From Diospyros lotus (lineage: Eukaryota; Streptophyta; Magnoliopsida; Ericales; Ebenaceae): DNA of 64,000 nucleotides. The position numbers and the translations under genes were made by a program. Location of the stretch: NCBI RefSeq assembly GCF_014633365.1, contig NC_068348.1, positions 12,108,311 to 12,172,310 on the forward strand. The letters are read 5' to 3'. The notes under the pieces were generated by a model. That model saw only the letters and a program-made list of their open reading frames with translations, was not told the origin of the DNA and made no database searches. Below are positions 46,462-58,109 of the stretch, piece after piece (positions within the stretch are counted from its first letter, which is position 1; the number at the start of each line of letters is the position of its first letter).

Positions 46462-49237
46462 TGTAATACCCGGTATTACATGGTATTGAAAATAAATAAT
46501 TTTTGAATTATTTTGTCAGGACCTCGGGTGGTCCGGAAAGCCCAAGGGTCAATCTCGATAAATTAATTAATAAAAAATTGCCGAATTAGCGGCTGGGAGT
46601 GCCTCGGGACTTGGATGTCCATGGAAGATGGCAAGAGATTGACGAGCGTCTCAAGATGAGATTAATGACGCTGGAAGCAGTCCGATCGGGAATAATTTTC
46701 GGAATAAATTCTGTATAAGCCCGAGTGAGTGCCAATACCGAATAGGCGGATGGGACCTCTTGGAAGCTAAGGGGACCCTAGGGGTGGTTCGATTTTCTGA
46801 GTAAGGCAACCCTTAAGTGTTTTCGGGTCAAATTAAGGTCCCGTGCAGGCGCAGGGACGAAATTGGCTTTATTCAGTAAAAGTCAAATTATTAATTTTGG
46901 AGAATTAATGTTTTAGTGGCTTGTGGGAAATTAATTAAAATCTTGGGAGGGTCCAAGTGTAATTATAAAATCCCCCAAGTGCAATTATCAATTCTCTTAA
47001 GTGGAATTAGGGAATAATTGAGGGATTAATGTGTGAATTATATATATATATGGACGTGTACAGGCGAGGAAGCTTCCTTGAAGCTTCGTGAGTCCTCTGC
47101 CATTTGAAATGGCCTCGAGAACAGAGAGATGAGATTGAGGGGAGTGAGCGATCGAGAGAGAGGGCATGGCCGAGAGAGGCATCGAGCTTGGCAGAGAGAG
47201 ATCGAGCGATTGAGGAAGAGATCGCGAGTGAGAGCTTGCGAGAGAGAGGTGCTGGCCGGATTTGCTAACCGAAGGCAGCAACCATGGCTGCCGTTTGATG
47301 GCCGAAACAGAGAGAGCAGAGGAGAGTGAGAGCTCGTGGCCAAGGGGGAGGAGCATGGCCGAGAGAGTGAGAGCATGAGAAAGAGAGAGATAGCGATCGA
47401 GAGATGGCCGATTAGAGGCTGCGTGATGCCACAGTGGCCATAGAAGCAGCGTCGGCTTGATGAAGCTGCGGCCATGGCTGCGGGTGTAAGAGCTCGGGGC
47501 GACAAGGGAACCGGCGAGGGTGCGATGAAACTCGTGAGGGGCCGAAGTGGCCGCCTTGGTGCGTCGATGGCCGGTCGAGACCCGCGGTGATGGCAGCGGT
47601 GGTGCGTGCAAGCTGTTCGGGGGAAGCTTCCATGGCAGCTCGTGATGGCAGCAGCCAAGGCGGGCGAAGGCTGGTTCGGTGGCTGCAATAGCGCGATGAC
47701 TGGTTACAGCGGCTTGCAGGGGAGCTGGGCATGGCCGCGGCTGGCAGAGGCCGTGAGGGCTGGTCAGCATTGAGGAAGAAGGAGCAGGTGGCCGCATGCG
47801 GGGAAGAAGAAGAAGCATAGTGCGAGCGCGGGAAGCCAGGGAAGAAGAAAGGAAAAGAAAAAAAAAAAGGAAAATAAATTCTGGAAAATAAGGAAAAATA
47901 GTCAAAAAAAAAATCCAGAAAAATATGGGAAAAGTCTTGGAAATTATTTTGGGGCTTGATGAGCTTGCCGGAAGCTCGAAAATTGGATTTTTGAACTCAA
48001 GTGGCTTCTCGAGAGGCAAGGCCGATGTCGGCGTTTAGCTGCTTTTCTCTTCAGATTAATCGAGGTAATTAATTTATTTCCTTTCAAAATAATTTGATTA
48101 TGAGAGATAATGAATTATGTAGTATTAGTTGGATTAAACCCTGTGTTGGGGTTATTTGAAATCTTGTTGATGGATGATTTTGGCGATGTGCGGCGTAGTT
48201 GAGGGCATTGGTTGAATGCCGGATGTTAATGGAGTTGGGGTTTTGTGTGTTTTGCCTCTAGGTTCGACCGGGAAGGCAGTGATCCTAGAGGAACTTGCAG
48301 TTCAGGTTGGAGTTCGTGCCGAGGCAGAGAAGAGGCTTAGAGCCAGGTAAGGGACGGCCCCATGTAGAGGTGGCCTTGCAAGTTGGTAAATGTGTTTGAT
48401 AATGTTTTTATGTTGCATTGGCATGTAGTGGTTATATCTTGTGTGATGCAAGCTCTAGTGGACCTGTGGCCATAAGGAGGACTAGTGGTGGGGGCTGATA
48501 GGTTGATGCCTCAAACCTTAGTGGGTTGTGAGGATGTGTGAGCCTAGCCTCATTTGCATGCATTGGCATACATAAACATGATTATACTCATAGTTACATG
48601 CATTGCACACTTACTGAGTCTTTATGACTCATGAGGTTTTTACCTCATGTGTAGATGATGCAAGTCCGGATGCAAGCAGGGATGGCGCCGGGAGGCCGTT
48701 GAGGCAACTAACTGAGTTGCCCGAGTTATGTATTTTTAATATTGCTTGTATGTAGCCAGGGGGCGTGGTGTATGTATACCCTTGTGAGTAAATGTCCGTG
48801 TTATTGAGTTTAAATGTATTTAATTGTTGTAATCATCATAGTGTGATAGATGATTGTGAGATTGCTTGTTAAATGTGGCATAGTTGGTAAAGCCAAGTTT
48901 CGGACCGAGTCAGGATCAGCAAGGTATGTTCTCATAAATCCCCAATACTCAGCGAAGTGTCTGTATGCTAACTTTGTGCCTGGGTCACCTCTGGCTTGCT
49001 ATGGGGTGAGCTGAAGAGAGGTGAAGCTCACTCGGGTTTTGGGTCTTGGTCTGCTGGATTTTTCTTATTTGAGTTGGGACCGATTCCTGAGTGGAGCGAA
49101 GGGAAGGACGAAGCCTAGTTCCCACCTAGGGCGTTTCCTGTTGAAACATAGTCCAACCCTTCAATTGTGGTTTGTCGGGTGAGTAATCCGGTCGATTATT
49201 TACCGATGGCGCCCGTAAGTGGGAGCGGGTCGTTACA
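46462..49237 (+). mobile_element. Family A solo LTR, 2,776 bp, nested in family B LTR
   Basis: Starts TGTAATACCCGG and ends GGGTCGTTACA, flanked by the duplication CCCTT (46,457-46,461 and 49,238-49,242). The empty site is visible in unit 1 (gcacccttactgagg, near 45,410). Reverse-complement match to the LTRs at 15,971-18,759 and 26,640-29,426. TATA-like run at about 47,037-47,050, then GC/GA-rich sequence with a long antisense open frame (46,997-48,019 minus) that I do not regard as a gene. Double stem-loop at 48,615-48,649. Confidence 0.93.
48615..48649 (+). other. Double LTR stem-loop (family A solo LTR)
   Basis: TGAGTC-tttat-GACTCA overlaps CATGAGGT-tttt-ACCTCATG. About 590 bp before the LTR end. 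The loops differ from the other two family A LTRs only as expected for the reverse strand plus one extra base. Confidence 0.75.
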
Positions 49238-50329
49238 CCCTTACTGAGCATTGGCTCATAAGGTCTTTTGACCTCTATGTAGGTGGGGAATCTTCTAAAA
49301 GAAAGAGAGTTTTGGAAGGTTGAAGGAGATGGAGCAAGAAGAATGTATGTGTTGGTGTATGGTTTTGTGTACGATGTATTTATTTTAGTTAAATATGTAT
49401 GAATGCTTAATGTGGATAAATGGTGGAAAACTTGGATGTTCTGGAAGGCATTTGAGGTGTATAAGCATTTTGGAAATTTTGGTTTAAAAAGAAAAAAAAT
49501 AATATTTTTTTAAATTAAAAATGTGGTTGCAGCAAGCTGGGCGCGCGGTAAGCGCGGCCGCGCGCGCTGGGACGCGGCTGGGTTGCCGCTGCCCGCCCCC
49601 CTGTTGTTCTTTGAGACTTTTATTTTTTTTTTCTATTTATTTAATTGTATATGCTATTTTTGGATTTTCTAAAATAAAAGCATGTTTAAATAAATAAATA
49701 AATGAGTATTTAAGCCTCCAAATTAATTATTAAATTAATATAAATTTTGAGGCAATTGTGGGAAAATTCCTATATTTTGGAAAATAAATAATGGAGTATT
49801 TTCTGAGGATGTTTGTTGTTTGTATTTCAAAAATTTATTTCCTAAGGGTTAGAAATTTGAGGTATTTTGAAATAATTAAAAAGAAAAATCAATGGAGATT
49901 TGAAAGGAATTTTTTTTAAAATTTTTCCAAAGAGATATTAATCCAAATATTTTCTAAAGGATTTGGAAATGAGAAAATGGGTTAATAGTTGGGGCAAAGA
50001 AAAATTATTTTCTTATAATTAAGACCTTATGCCATAATTTATATGAAGTAAGTGAGTTAGTTTATTTTGTCGAATCTTGGGAAGTCATCCTTAACTTTTC
50101 ATTAAGAGCTTGAGAAGGGCTGACACTTTGCGAGGTTTTGGGTTTTATTTTCTTGGGGTTGTTTCGATATTTCTCGGATCCTTGAGTGGAACGAAGGGAG
50201 GGCAAAGCCTAGTTCCCACCTAGGTCGTTTCTCATGGAAACGTAGTCGTCTCTTCATCTTTGCCCTAGCGTGTGAATAGTAAGCTGACTATTCGTGAGTA
50301 ACACCCATAGGTGGGAGCGGGGAGTTACA

Positions 50330-50518
50330 TCAACGGACCAAATTTGTATTGCGGCATCACCATATGATAATGGAGATTATCAGCTGAGGTGACATAAATA
50401 GAGAAAGTGTCGACGGATGACAACGTCGTAGATCCCTTGACTAAAGCTCTATCCCAGGAGAAACATGAAAGTCATGTTTGATCATTAGCTATAAGATACA
50501 TGAGTGATTGGCTCTAGT
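50330..50518 (+). pseudogene. pol: Copia RNase H, last part
   Basis: Resumes the frame cut at 43,803. Recognisable segment EKVSTDDNVVDPLTKALSQE and then KHESHV, the usual end of plant Copia pol. Stops are present. Followed directly by the polypurine tract and 3' LTR. Confidence 0.85.
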
Positions 50519-50531
50519 GCAAGTGGGAGAA
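50519..50531 (+). other. Copia polypurine tract
   Basis: GCAAGTGGGAGAA immediately before the LTR start TGTTAG. Confidence 0.8.
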
Positions 50532-52430
50532 TGTTAGTGTAGGTGCTCTAGACCTAATCAGATTGGGCATGTTATACACTGACAATTGTAATCATGTTTA
50601 TTATTTGAATAAGAAGTTGTTCAAATTCACAAGAAGTCATTCTATTAGTTTCTTGTTATTATTGTAATAACTGAATGAAACTAGATAGAAGTCTATATGA
50701 TGTATACTGTGATTAATCTTTAAAAATGTGAGATGATGCATCACAGTTTCATGACATCATTAAATGTCCCAAGTCATAGCAATGTTAAGAATGGACATTG
50801 ACAATTGCGGTAAGACTTGTATGTGCTATGTTTTTGCTATGTGATGGTAATGGGAGTCTCACACCCATAGGCATGGGGATGCCTAGACAAGTACATCGGT
50901 GACCAATGTTGGAGAACGTATCACTAGACATGACTCGCCATGAGAATCCATTTTGGTTATATGTTGATGGTATTCTCATACGAGATAGGTGTAATTAATT
51001 CTTGGACCTGAGGTTGTCACGGTCATCTCATAAGAAGACCGGTATACTTTGACATCGTTTTGATGGGCCTAGATAAAGGCTGCATGTGGGTGATCGTTGG
51101 GTATATCGCGAGGCTTATGGAGATGGGTGCATAACCAAGATGTGACTCGTCTATCCCTTGATAGAGGATGATGTATCTAAAGCGCCTTCGGTGGATATTC
51201 ACTTTAAATCCATGGCCATGGTGAAAGAGATCAATAAGGAGTTATTGATTCACTTTCTATTAAGTGAAGATATATGGATGATCGAAGAAAAGCTCATGTG
51301 ATCATAATCAAGCAACACATTACCAAACTTGAGATCACATAAGATACATTGACAAGAGGATCGTATTACACGGTAACCATGGTCGTGAAAGGTTATTTAC
51401 GAATTATGAATCCTTTTGAATAATTGGGTAGGCATGATGCCTTACTAGAGGCCAATCTTGTCTTATGTGTTCGTACCGGCACATTGCCAATATATTCGGA
51501 AGCCTAAGGAGTTATACGCAATAGGCACGGTCCCTGGCTTAAACCATTAGAGTGGACGTATGGTTAAGTGGGACACTTCGGCAAGAAGTTGTGCCGTCGT
51601 AGGTTCTCACGAAAAAAGAACAAATAGACGCAATGACGTCGATATGACGATGAATCATCTTAATGGAAAGAGTTTCCTAAAACGGCAATTGATTAAATTA
51701 GGAAGAAGTTTCTAATTTAATAATTTTCTATTTGTTGGAGTGGCAAATAAGAAATAAAATATATTTGGGCTTAAGTTAATATTTGGACTAAATTGGATTT
51801 AGGCCAAATATTAAATTAAATATTATATTTGGACCAAATTAGATTTGGGTCAAATATTAAATATTATATTTGGGCCAAAATATTTTATTTAAACCTATAA
51901 AAGGATTTGGGTCATTTAATTATATTTCTACTTGGATTAGAATAAGCTCACTTAAGATTCTAATTGAATTAGAATTAATGGGCTAGCCTAATCCATTACG
52001 ATTTGAGAAACCTTATGATATTTCTCTATAAATATCCCTTTATGGGTTACCCCCCCTCCCCAAAAAAAAAGAGATTTTTTAGTGTAGTTTTTTAAAAGTT
52101 GAAAAACGAATTACCGTTCACTCTTCCCCGTTTCTTTTGGCATCAATACGAAAAGAAGGCGTTCTTTTTCGTCCATACACAAGCCGCGAAAAGGAGAAGA
52201 AGCTAGCACTCCTATTCCGCTCTCCTTACCAATGGACGCGTGCCACGTATCATGAGTTAGAGGCCAGACGCTTGGACGGCTCGAATCCGCAAACGACTCG
52301 AAAATCTAAAGATTAGATTTATTTTATTTGTTTGTGAATGATTTGATTTTGACGTTGATCCAATCGCTGGGATCGGGATAAGGTTCAAAATTTTTGAACT
52401 ACGCTGTTTGCCCCATAGTGATCTTGCTTT
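50532..52430 (+). repeat. Copia 3' LTR (right end approximate)
   Basis: Starts TGTTAGTGTAGGTGC. It matches 62,456-64,000 over at least 1,450 bp. TATA box TATAAATA at 52,027-52,034, followed by a C-rich/A-rich leader. An AT-rich repeat of about 48-bp units lies at 51,761-51,890. The end is not fixed because the other copy leaves the window. Similarity to typical LTR sequence fades near 52,430. Confidence 0.8.
52027..52034 (+). promoter_or_regulatory. TATA box of Copia LTR
   Basis: TATAAATA after 'tttctc'. The matching position in the second LTR copy lies beyond the window. Confidence 0.55.
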
Positions 52431-53340
52431 ACTTTCATTATTTATTTGTACTACTAGATATTTTTAGTTCATTCTAAAGATGAAACCTTTTAGAAATATG
52501 AAAAAATTCTCAATAAGATATTTTTAGTCCATTCTAGAGATGAAACTTTCTAGAAATATGCAACAATTCTCAATACTCTTCCTTGGTGCATATTTTTGTG
52601 ACTCTTATAATGACTCGTTTATTTATGAATTAATGTAAATTTGTGTGTAAGGAATTAAGGGGAAAATAGTTAAAATTAATGTATTTTTCGTCGATGGTGT
52701 TTTAGCAAATATTAAAAAATATTAGGGTTTAAGTGTAATTTTGGAAATTGGTGACTGAATCATGTTAAATATATGTTGCGAGCCATAATAATTAAGGGAG
52801 CATGTAGGCGAGATGGTTCTGCGTGAAGGGGCTGGGAAAAGGCTGGGGTTTTTAAACCCAACCAGCAGCCAAAACAACGCCATTTCAAGGCGCCATCTGG
52901 CACCCATGTGCGTGGCCGTGCCCCCATGCGCGACCATGCAGGGCCCTGTTGCGCACCACGCGGCTTCCATCCGCCACCACATGTTACTTTTGTTGTTGCT
53001 ACTAGGCTAAAACGCCACCTAGTCCTCTTTTCTCCCCTATATAAACGCCCTAAGGTCTAAGTGAGTCCAAGGAATGCTATAAGAAATTGGGGAAGGCCAG
53101 AAGAAATAATATAAAGCTTTAAATGCATTGTCTAAGGCAAGTCCATGCTTCTTAACCATCTATTTTATAGTTTCAATTCCTCTCTTTGTAGGTTCCTATT
53201 TCTTAATTTTCTAAATAACAAGTCCTCTTCCTATTTTTGCAAGTTCATGCTTCTATTTTAGCAAGTCCTTCCTCATTTTGTGAGTTATTTCCTTTTTTTT
53301 TTTTGTAAATTATTCCATGGTTTTCATTTATACCTGTCAA
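52431..53340 (+). other. Unassigned sequence with a TATA box and a 2 x 60-bp repeat
   Basis: A 60-bp direct repeat (units from 52,456 and 52,516, 'agatatttttagt...') overlaps its left part. TATATAAA at 53,038-53,045 is followed by leader-like sequence and T-rich tracts, reminiscent of the promoter half of a plant LTR. No coding frame of note; the short frames at 52,722-53,010 look like composition artefacts. Confidence 0.4.
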
Positions 53341-54197
53341 CGTTTAGAATTGGTTGACCGTGATTTGTTAGGCCGCACTGAGAGGATAAACATAAATGCA
53401 AAGAAGAGAAACAAATAGAACAAAGAACAAATTGTACGCAAGAAAATTTTATGTGGTTCGACCAGAATGATGCCTAGTCCACGATTGTTCTTTGATAATT
53501 CTGACAAAGAAATAATATATTATTGCTTCTCTCTTATTCAATGGTTGTCGACCCGTATTTATAGAGTGAAGTGTTTACAATTTCCATAAAATTCAAAATG
53601 GAAGGATAATTATCTATAAGATAGTATTTTCTTATCAACTCCACAAAATCGAGAACGGATTCCTCATTATTAGGCATCTGGTCGTCTCAGATAAGGCAGA
53701 TGGGTATCGTCTTCGATAATTCCGTGGTCTTTTTGTTACGTGAGCTAAATTCAGCCAATAAGCTAAAAGTATTGCTGGGAGCTCGTTTGGTTTCTGCGGT
53801 TTGAGCTCAGATTTCTATGACGTGAGAACTTGCTCTGACGACCTCGGCCTTGGGCCTATTGGGTTTCGGCTTACTGGGCTGAGTCTAGCCCATAGGAAAC
53901 GGTCCAAAAAATACCCATAACACTAGCCCCCTAGCTCGCTGTGCGATCTTCGGACTGGGAGCTGATGTATGCTAATCAAATTGGGCTATGCGAATTGTCA
54001 ATTCGCCTTTCAAACTTCTACCCAATCATTTCAAATAGTGTTGTATTATGTCGTACGTCTTGTTTGAGGTGCATTCAATGCGCACGTTCCCCATAACCAC
54101 TTAATCATTATGTCCGTGGGCCCCATGATTTTACGTGTCACCGTTAGATCTAGGGCAGCTCGTTGGTCTCTCCATCCAACGGTGGAACGACTCAACC
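53341..54197 (+). other. Upstream region of the PF04195-like gene
   Basis: No coding frame. Contains 'attttatgtggttcgaccag' and 'gatgcctagtccacga', close to a motif common in dispersed plant repeats. The last bases before the solo LTR (gactcaacc) join, across the insertion, to the TATA box at 56,769. Confidence 0.45.
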
Positions 54198-56763
54198 TGT
54201 AACACCCCGCTTTTCTCTTACCGAGTGTGTCACTGTGCTGGGGCCCAAAATATACATAAATTATTATATATATATTTTTTTCTCGGTACATAACTTAACC
54301 TTAAGTACCGAATTCCAACAAAACGCCCAACAAATCATTAAAAATGCGGAAGCGATAATCGAAACCTGATATAGCACATAATCAAATCACTTTATTTATA
54401 ACATAAGAATCCGTACCATAGTTAACATCATATCCTCAATATTGAAATACATAAATACATGGAGATTCCAAAATATTTTAACAAGGCTAATCATCAATAA
54501 AACATCAGCTAAAACATATCTGAATCAGCTCGCTGAATCCATTGGCCACGCCATCACGTGCCGTCTCATCTCAACCTGCTCCTTGCCTAAGCTGCAAGTC
54601 TAAATTGGAACATTGAATGTTCCAGGGGCATAACCCATTAGAAGATGAAACTTCTAGTGAGGGTCCAAAACATATATATACGAATGCATGATGCAATAAC
54701 ATGAACAACATTTGCCTTTAATGTAACTTCCCAGGCCCACCAGCCCGACACGGAATCCTAGGCAAATCCCGAACCTCTACAGGATAAGCCTAACGTTATT
54801 CCATCATTGCCCTAGGGGAATTACGGCTACACTCTGGGGGTGACATCCCATTCCCATGCACAAATATCAACGTGACAATAATATCGTGCCATGCAATTAT
54901 CATGACTTTCCATGCAATATGACAAAATGAATAATATCTTTCGTAAACATTATGCATATATAAGCAATCATATCTTTCATAAATATCATGCATAATAAAC
55001 AATCATATCATGTAGGATAGGAAAACTCACATTTTGAGATAAACTTTCATTTTTTCGAAAAGCGTGCATCTACTCAATATGCGCGCCCCGCCTCGATTTT
55101 CGTGCCAACTCTTAAAAGTTGCACCAATCACATCATCTCGATTACCTCAGACATAAAAATGATATTCTATTAGTAAATATCTCAATATTCAATTTATTTC
55201 CTTTTTCCCTTCATTTTCCTTCATTTTTCCTTCTAAAAATCCCAATAAATACCTCGGGACCATTTTCTCAAATCTATCTTCACAACAATTCATAATAGAC
55301 TATAAACTTCAAAGGAAAAATACTGAACTTACCTGGATGTTGCATTTTCACGTAAAATGAGGTTCTTTGATGCTAAACCAAGACATCGGGAATCCCAAAT
55401 CCTAATTTTTTTGCACACTCCAAGATCACGAATTTCTAGGAATTTAGAGATTTTTCTCAAATTTTTCCAAGCTGCCACATGCCCACACGCCCCAAGAGTG
55501 GGGAAGCGCGTGAAGTCCGGCGTATGTACCTCACACGCTAATCATCTTCTTCGGTGCTGGCCATGCCGGCGATTTGAGATATCCATGCCATCTTGAAGTC
55601 CTCTTCTAGTCAATCCTCATGGCCAAGTTTGAGCCTCAAATGAGCACTGGAAGACCTCCCATCAGGGCCTCGAACGTTCGTCCAGACCACCCGCCTTATT
55701 TTTCCAACGAGCTTCGAATTACCTTCAAACGGCCATGAAAATGGTTCTAACTCTCCAGAAATCTTCTACCTCTCACGGGCTTGAAAAGTCCCTTAAAATG
55801 GATGGCCAATTCATTCATTACCTCGGTCGATTTGAAGCTAAAAGTTATCCCATTTTCGGCCATCACGAAACCCCTATTTATAGGCATCCTCGATGCCTCA
55901 AATGCCTTTGTTCGGATGACCCAAGCCTCTTAGAGTAATCACCTACCTTAGATCGACCTTCAATCAAATTTAAGCGACCAAAATCACAAGTTGGAGGGCC
56001 ATCATCGTGTGACCAGAAAGCTGGTCAGTTTTTGCTTGATTTCCAGCCACCCCCGTGGCCTTTGTCGGTCCAACCTTCATAAAAGATGCTCCCTGGCCTT
56101 CCCTCGTGCCATCCTTGTGGCCGAAATCGACCATGGCTGACCGACCATGTGCTGGTCAGATTTGCCCATGCTGCCATTTTTGCGTTTTTGCACTTTGGCC
56201 CCTCTAAGTTTTGGCTATTATCACTTTAGCCCATTTCACTTAACCCCTGAAATTTCCAATATTTCCATTGAGTCCCTCAAGTCCTAAAACATTCATTTGA
56301 CCCTTAAGGATTCCAAAAAAATATCGTTTCGGCCTCCCTTTAGCAATTTCCAAAAACTGCACTTAGGCCCGAATCTTCGTTTTGGCCTCAAACCCTCTCG
56401 TTTCTTCCTGAAACCTCTGAAGGGTTGTTCCTCATGAAAAATTGAAGCCTCCTCAAGCTTCCGTTGACTTTTGAGAAGTTGTCTATAAGAATTCGGTATT
56501 GCAACCTAATTGGCAGCTATTATTTTATTGTACTAAAAACTATTCCCGATTCGATTTCTTTCTGCACCATAAATCCTATCTAGGGGTGCGCCTTAATGCG
56601 ACATCATTTTCTTCTGGTATCTCAGCTCCAGGGCACTCTCGGCAGTCGATTCGGTCATCCATATGGTAATAAATTATCGTTATATCCTCAATTTATCCTT
56701 AAATTCCATTTTTACCCCAAGATAAATTACCCTTAAGTCCTTTAGAATTTCTCGGGTATTACA
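54198..56763 (-). mobile_element. Gypsy-type solo LTR (family E), 2,566 bp, against the gene's TATA box
   Basis: Plus strand starts TGTAACACCCCGC and ends CGGGTATTACA, flanked by the duplication CAACC (54,193-54,197 and 56,764-56,768). Minus-strand TATA element near 55,875-55,883 (CTATAAATAGG). Two stem-loops at 54,606-54,656. It inserted one base upstream of TATATAAG of the neighbouring gene. No interior present. Confidence 0.93.
54606..54656 (-). other. Two LTR stem-loops (family E)
   Basis: TGGAACATT-g-AATGTTCCA (54,606-54,624) and TAGAAG-atgaaa-CTTCTA (54,639-54,656), separated by 'ggggcataaccca'. The first resembles the box after the stem-loop of the host H LTR (ggaacattcaacgttc, near 13,011-13,026). 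Confidence 0.65.
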
Positions 56764-56768
56764 CAACC

Positions 56769-56775
56769 TATATAA
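56769..56775 (+). promoter_or_regulatory. TATA box of the PF04195-like gene
   Basis: TATATAA immediately after the CAACC duplication, followed about 30 bp on by a T/C-rich leader (56,790-56,880). The promoter is split by the 2.57-kb solo LTR. Confidence 0.6.
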
Positions 56776-57429
56776 GCGCGAGGGAATTCTTTTCCCCTCA
56801 TTGTGCCATTTTAAAACATCTCTTGCTACTGTAATCTTCTTCTTCCTTCCTACTCTGAGACTCCATTGCCGACTATTTTGAATCCTTTCTGCCTTGCTTC
56901 TCGAAGATCACTGTCGCATTTTTGCCAAATTTTGACCTTCGTCTTCGGTATTTGCAGCGATCAATTTGAAAAGGTAAATCTCATAAAACTTATGGGCTCG
57001 CTTGACTACTTCTTTTAACTCCCTTTGTTGAGTTCTCTACCATGCCTCACTTCTTGGCAATGGTTGTGTGTCTTTAGGGAGTCAAGTTGTAACACCCCTC
57101 TCTCCTAGAACTGCCCGAGAAGAGATGTTACGGGAAATAAAATAAAACTAGCTGATAAACTGAAATCTGATACCATGACTGAACATCTCAATCAACTGGA
57201 ATAAAAACTCTGAGTCAATACAGACTAAAAAGCACAAACTCTATCTAAGGGCTAATCTCTCAACTGAAATATAAAATAGATCTAATATAAGAAAATACTA
57301 TAAAACTCAACAAACTCCCAGACATCTTTTATATTGATCGGCTCCACGTACACACACTATAAACCACTGCTGTTAGGCCCCACATCCGGTACTCCATTGC
57401 TAGAACTTAGAGGGGTGAAGAGTATAAGG

Positions 57430-57445
57430 TGAGCTAAAAAGCTCA
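57430..57445 (-). other. LTR stem-loop: TGAGCT/AGCTCA
   Basis: TGAGCT-aaaa-AGCTCA, about 340 bp from the LTR 3' end in element sense, next to 'cagcaagtaataag'. Confidence 0.6.
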
Positions 57446-58109
57446 GCAAGTAATAAGCTGGAAAGAATACTGAAGCTGAATCGAAGAATAGCGATACTGA
57501 TAAATATTTATTGAACTTGTACTGAGTATAATCACTGTCTGGTTGCATTCATAAAAATGTAATGCACATAAACTGTAAACTAAATGCAGGTATGCAACTT
57601 TAGCTCATAGGCCCACATAATCTGATAATACATACTTGTCTGAATTGAAACCTGCATACATAAAAACTGTAAGCACAGACTGTGGGCAATAAGCCCCTAG
57701 CCCCCTGGTTGCCACCAGGCAAGCAACTCATAAGCTGAGCTGAAACTGAAACTGGTGGGATACCCGCGAACAAGCCACCTGGCGCGCATAATGCAATGCA
57801 ATGCTCACATAAATGCTAGCACACGATATGTAGTGCTCCATATAAAGTCATGCTCAATGCTCATACCAAAATGTATGCACATAATCTCACAAAATAATGC
57901 TGATCATATCATAATAAAATAATGATGAACATGATATGATCTTCATCTATATATTGGAATACAAAGATTCTATGAATTGTGATTTATGATATGGGCATCA
58001 TTAACTTGTTATATTCTGGCACTTAAATTCAATATTTGGGGGTATTAAATATTTTATTTGAATAAAACTTGAATTAAGTTGTACTGGAAGTTCAATTGGA
58101 TTTCTGGAA

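Larger units (their letters stand above)
45764..49590 (+). repeat. 1,046-bp tandem duplication, unit 2 (split by nested LTR)
   Basis: Copy of 44,718-45,763 with scattered differences, interrupted at 46,461 by the family A solo LTR and resuming at 49,238 to about 49,590, where the GC-rich block ends and unique LTR sequence follows. Confidence 0.85.
43804..50329 (+). mobile_element. Gypsy-type solo LTR (family B) with internal duplication and nested LTR
   Basis: Starts TGTAATATCC, ends GGGAGTTACA, and is flanked by the 5-bp duplication TCAAC (43,799-43,803 and 50,330-50,334). Removing it restores the Copia RNase H frame, so the boundaries are firm. Without the 1,046-bp duplication and the 2,781 bp of nested LTR plus duplicated target, the LTR is about 2.7 kb. 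No interior, primer site or polypurine tract is present. Related in layout to the LTR at 4,859-6,715. Confidence 0.92.

Noticed and set aside
46284..46506. Frames at 45,242-45,496 and 46,284-46,506 with near-identical translations
   Set aside because: They are the two units of the 1,046-bp LTR duplication, and the second is cut by the inserted LTR. Duplication, not protein conservation, explains the match.
50785..50979. Matching minus-strand frames at 50,785-50,979 and 62,698-62,892
   Set aside because: They fall in the two copies of the Copia LTR; the similarity is that of the LTR.
38822..53340. Possibility that 52,431-53,340 is the missing right half of the LTR starting at 38,822, split by the Copia element
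   Set aside because: Each piece has its own TATA-like element and leader-like sequence, and I could find no matching duplication or similarity to link them.
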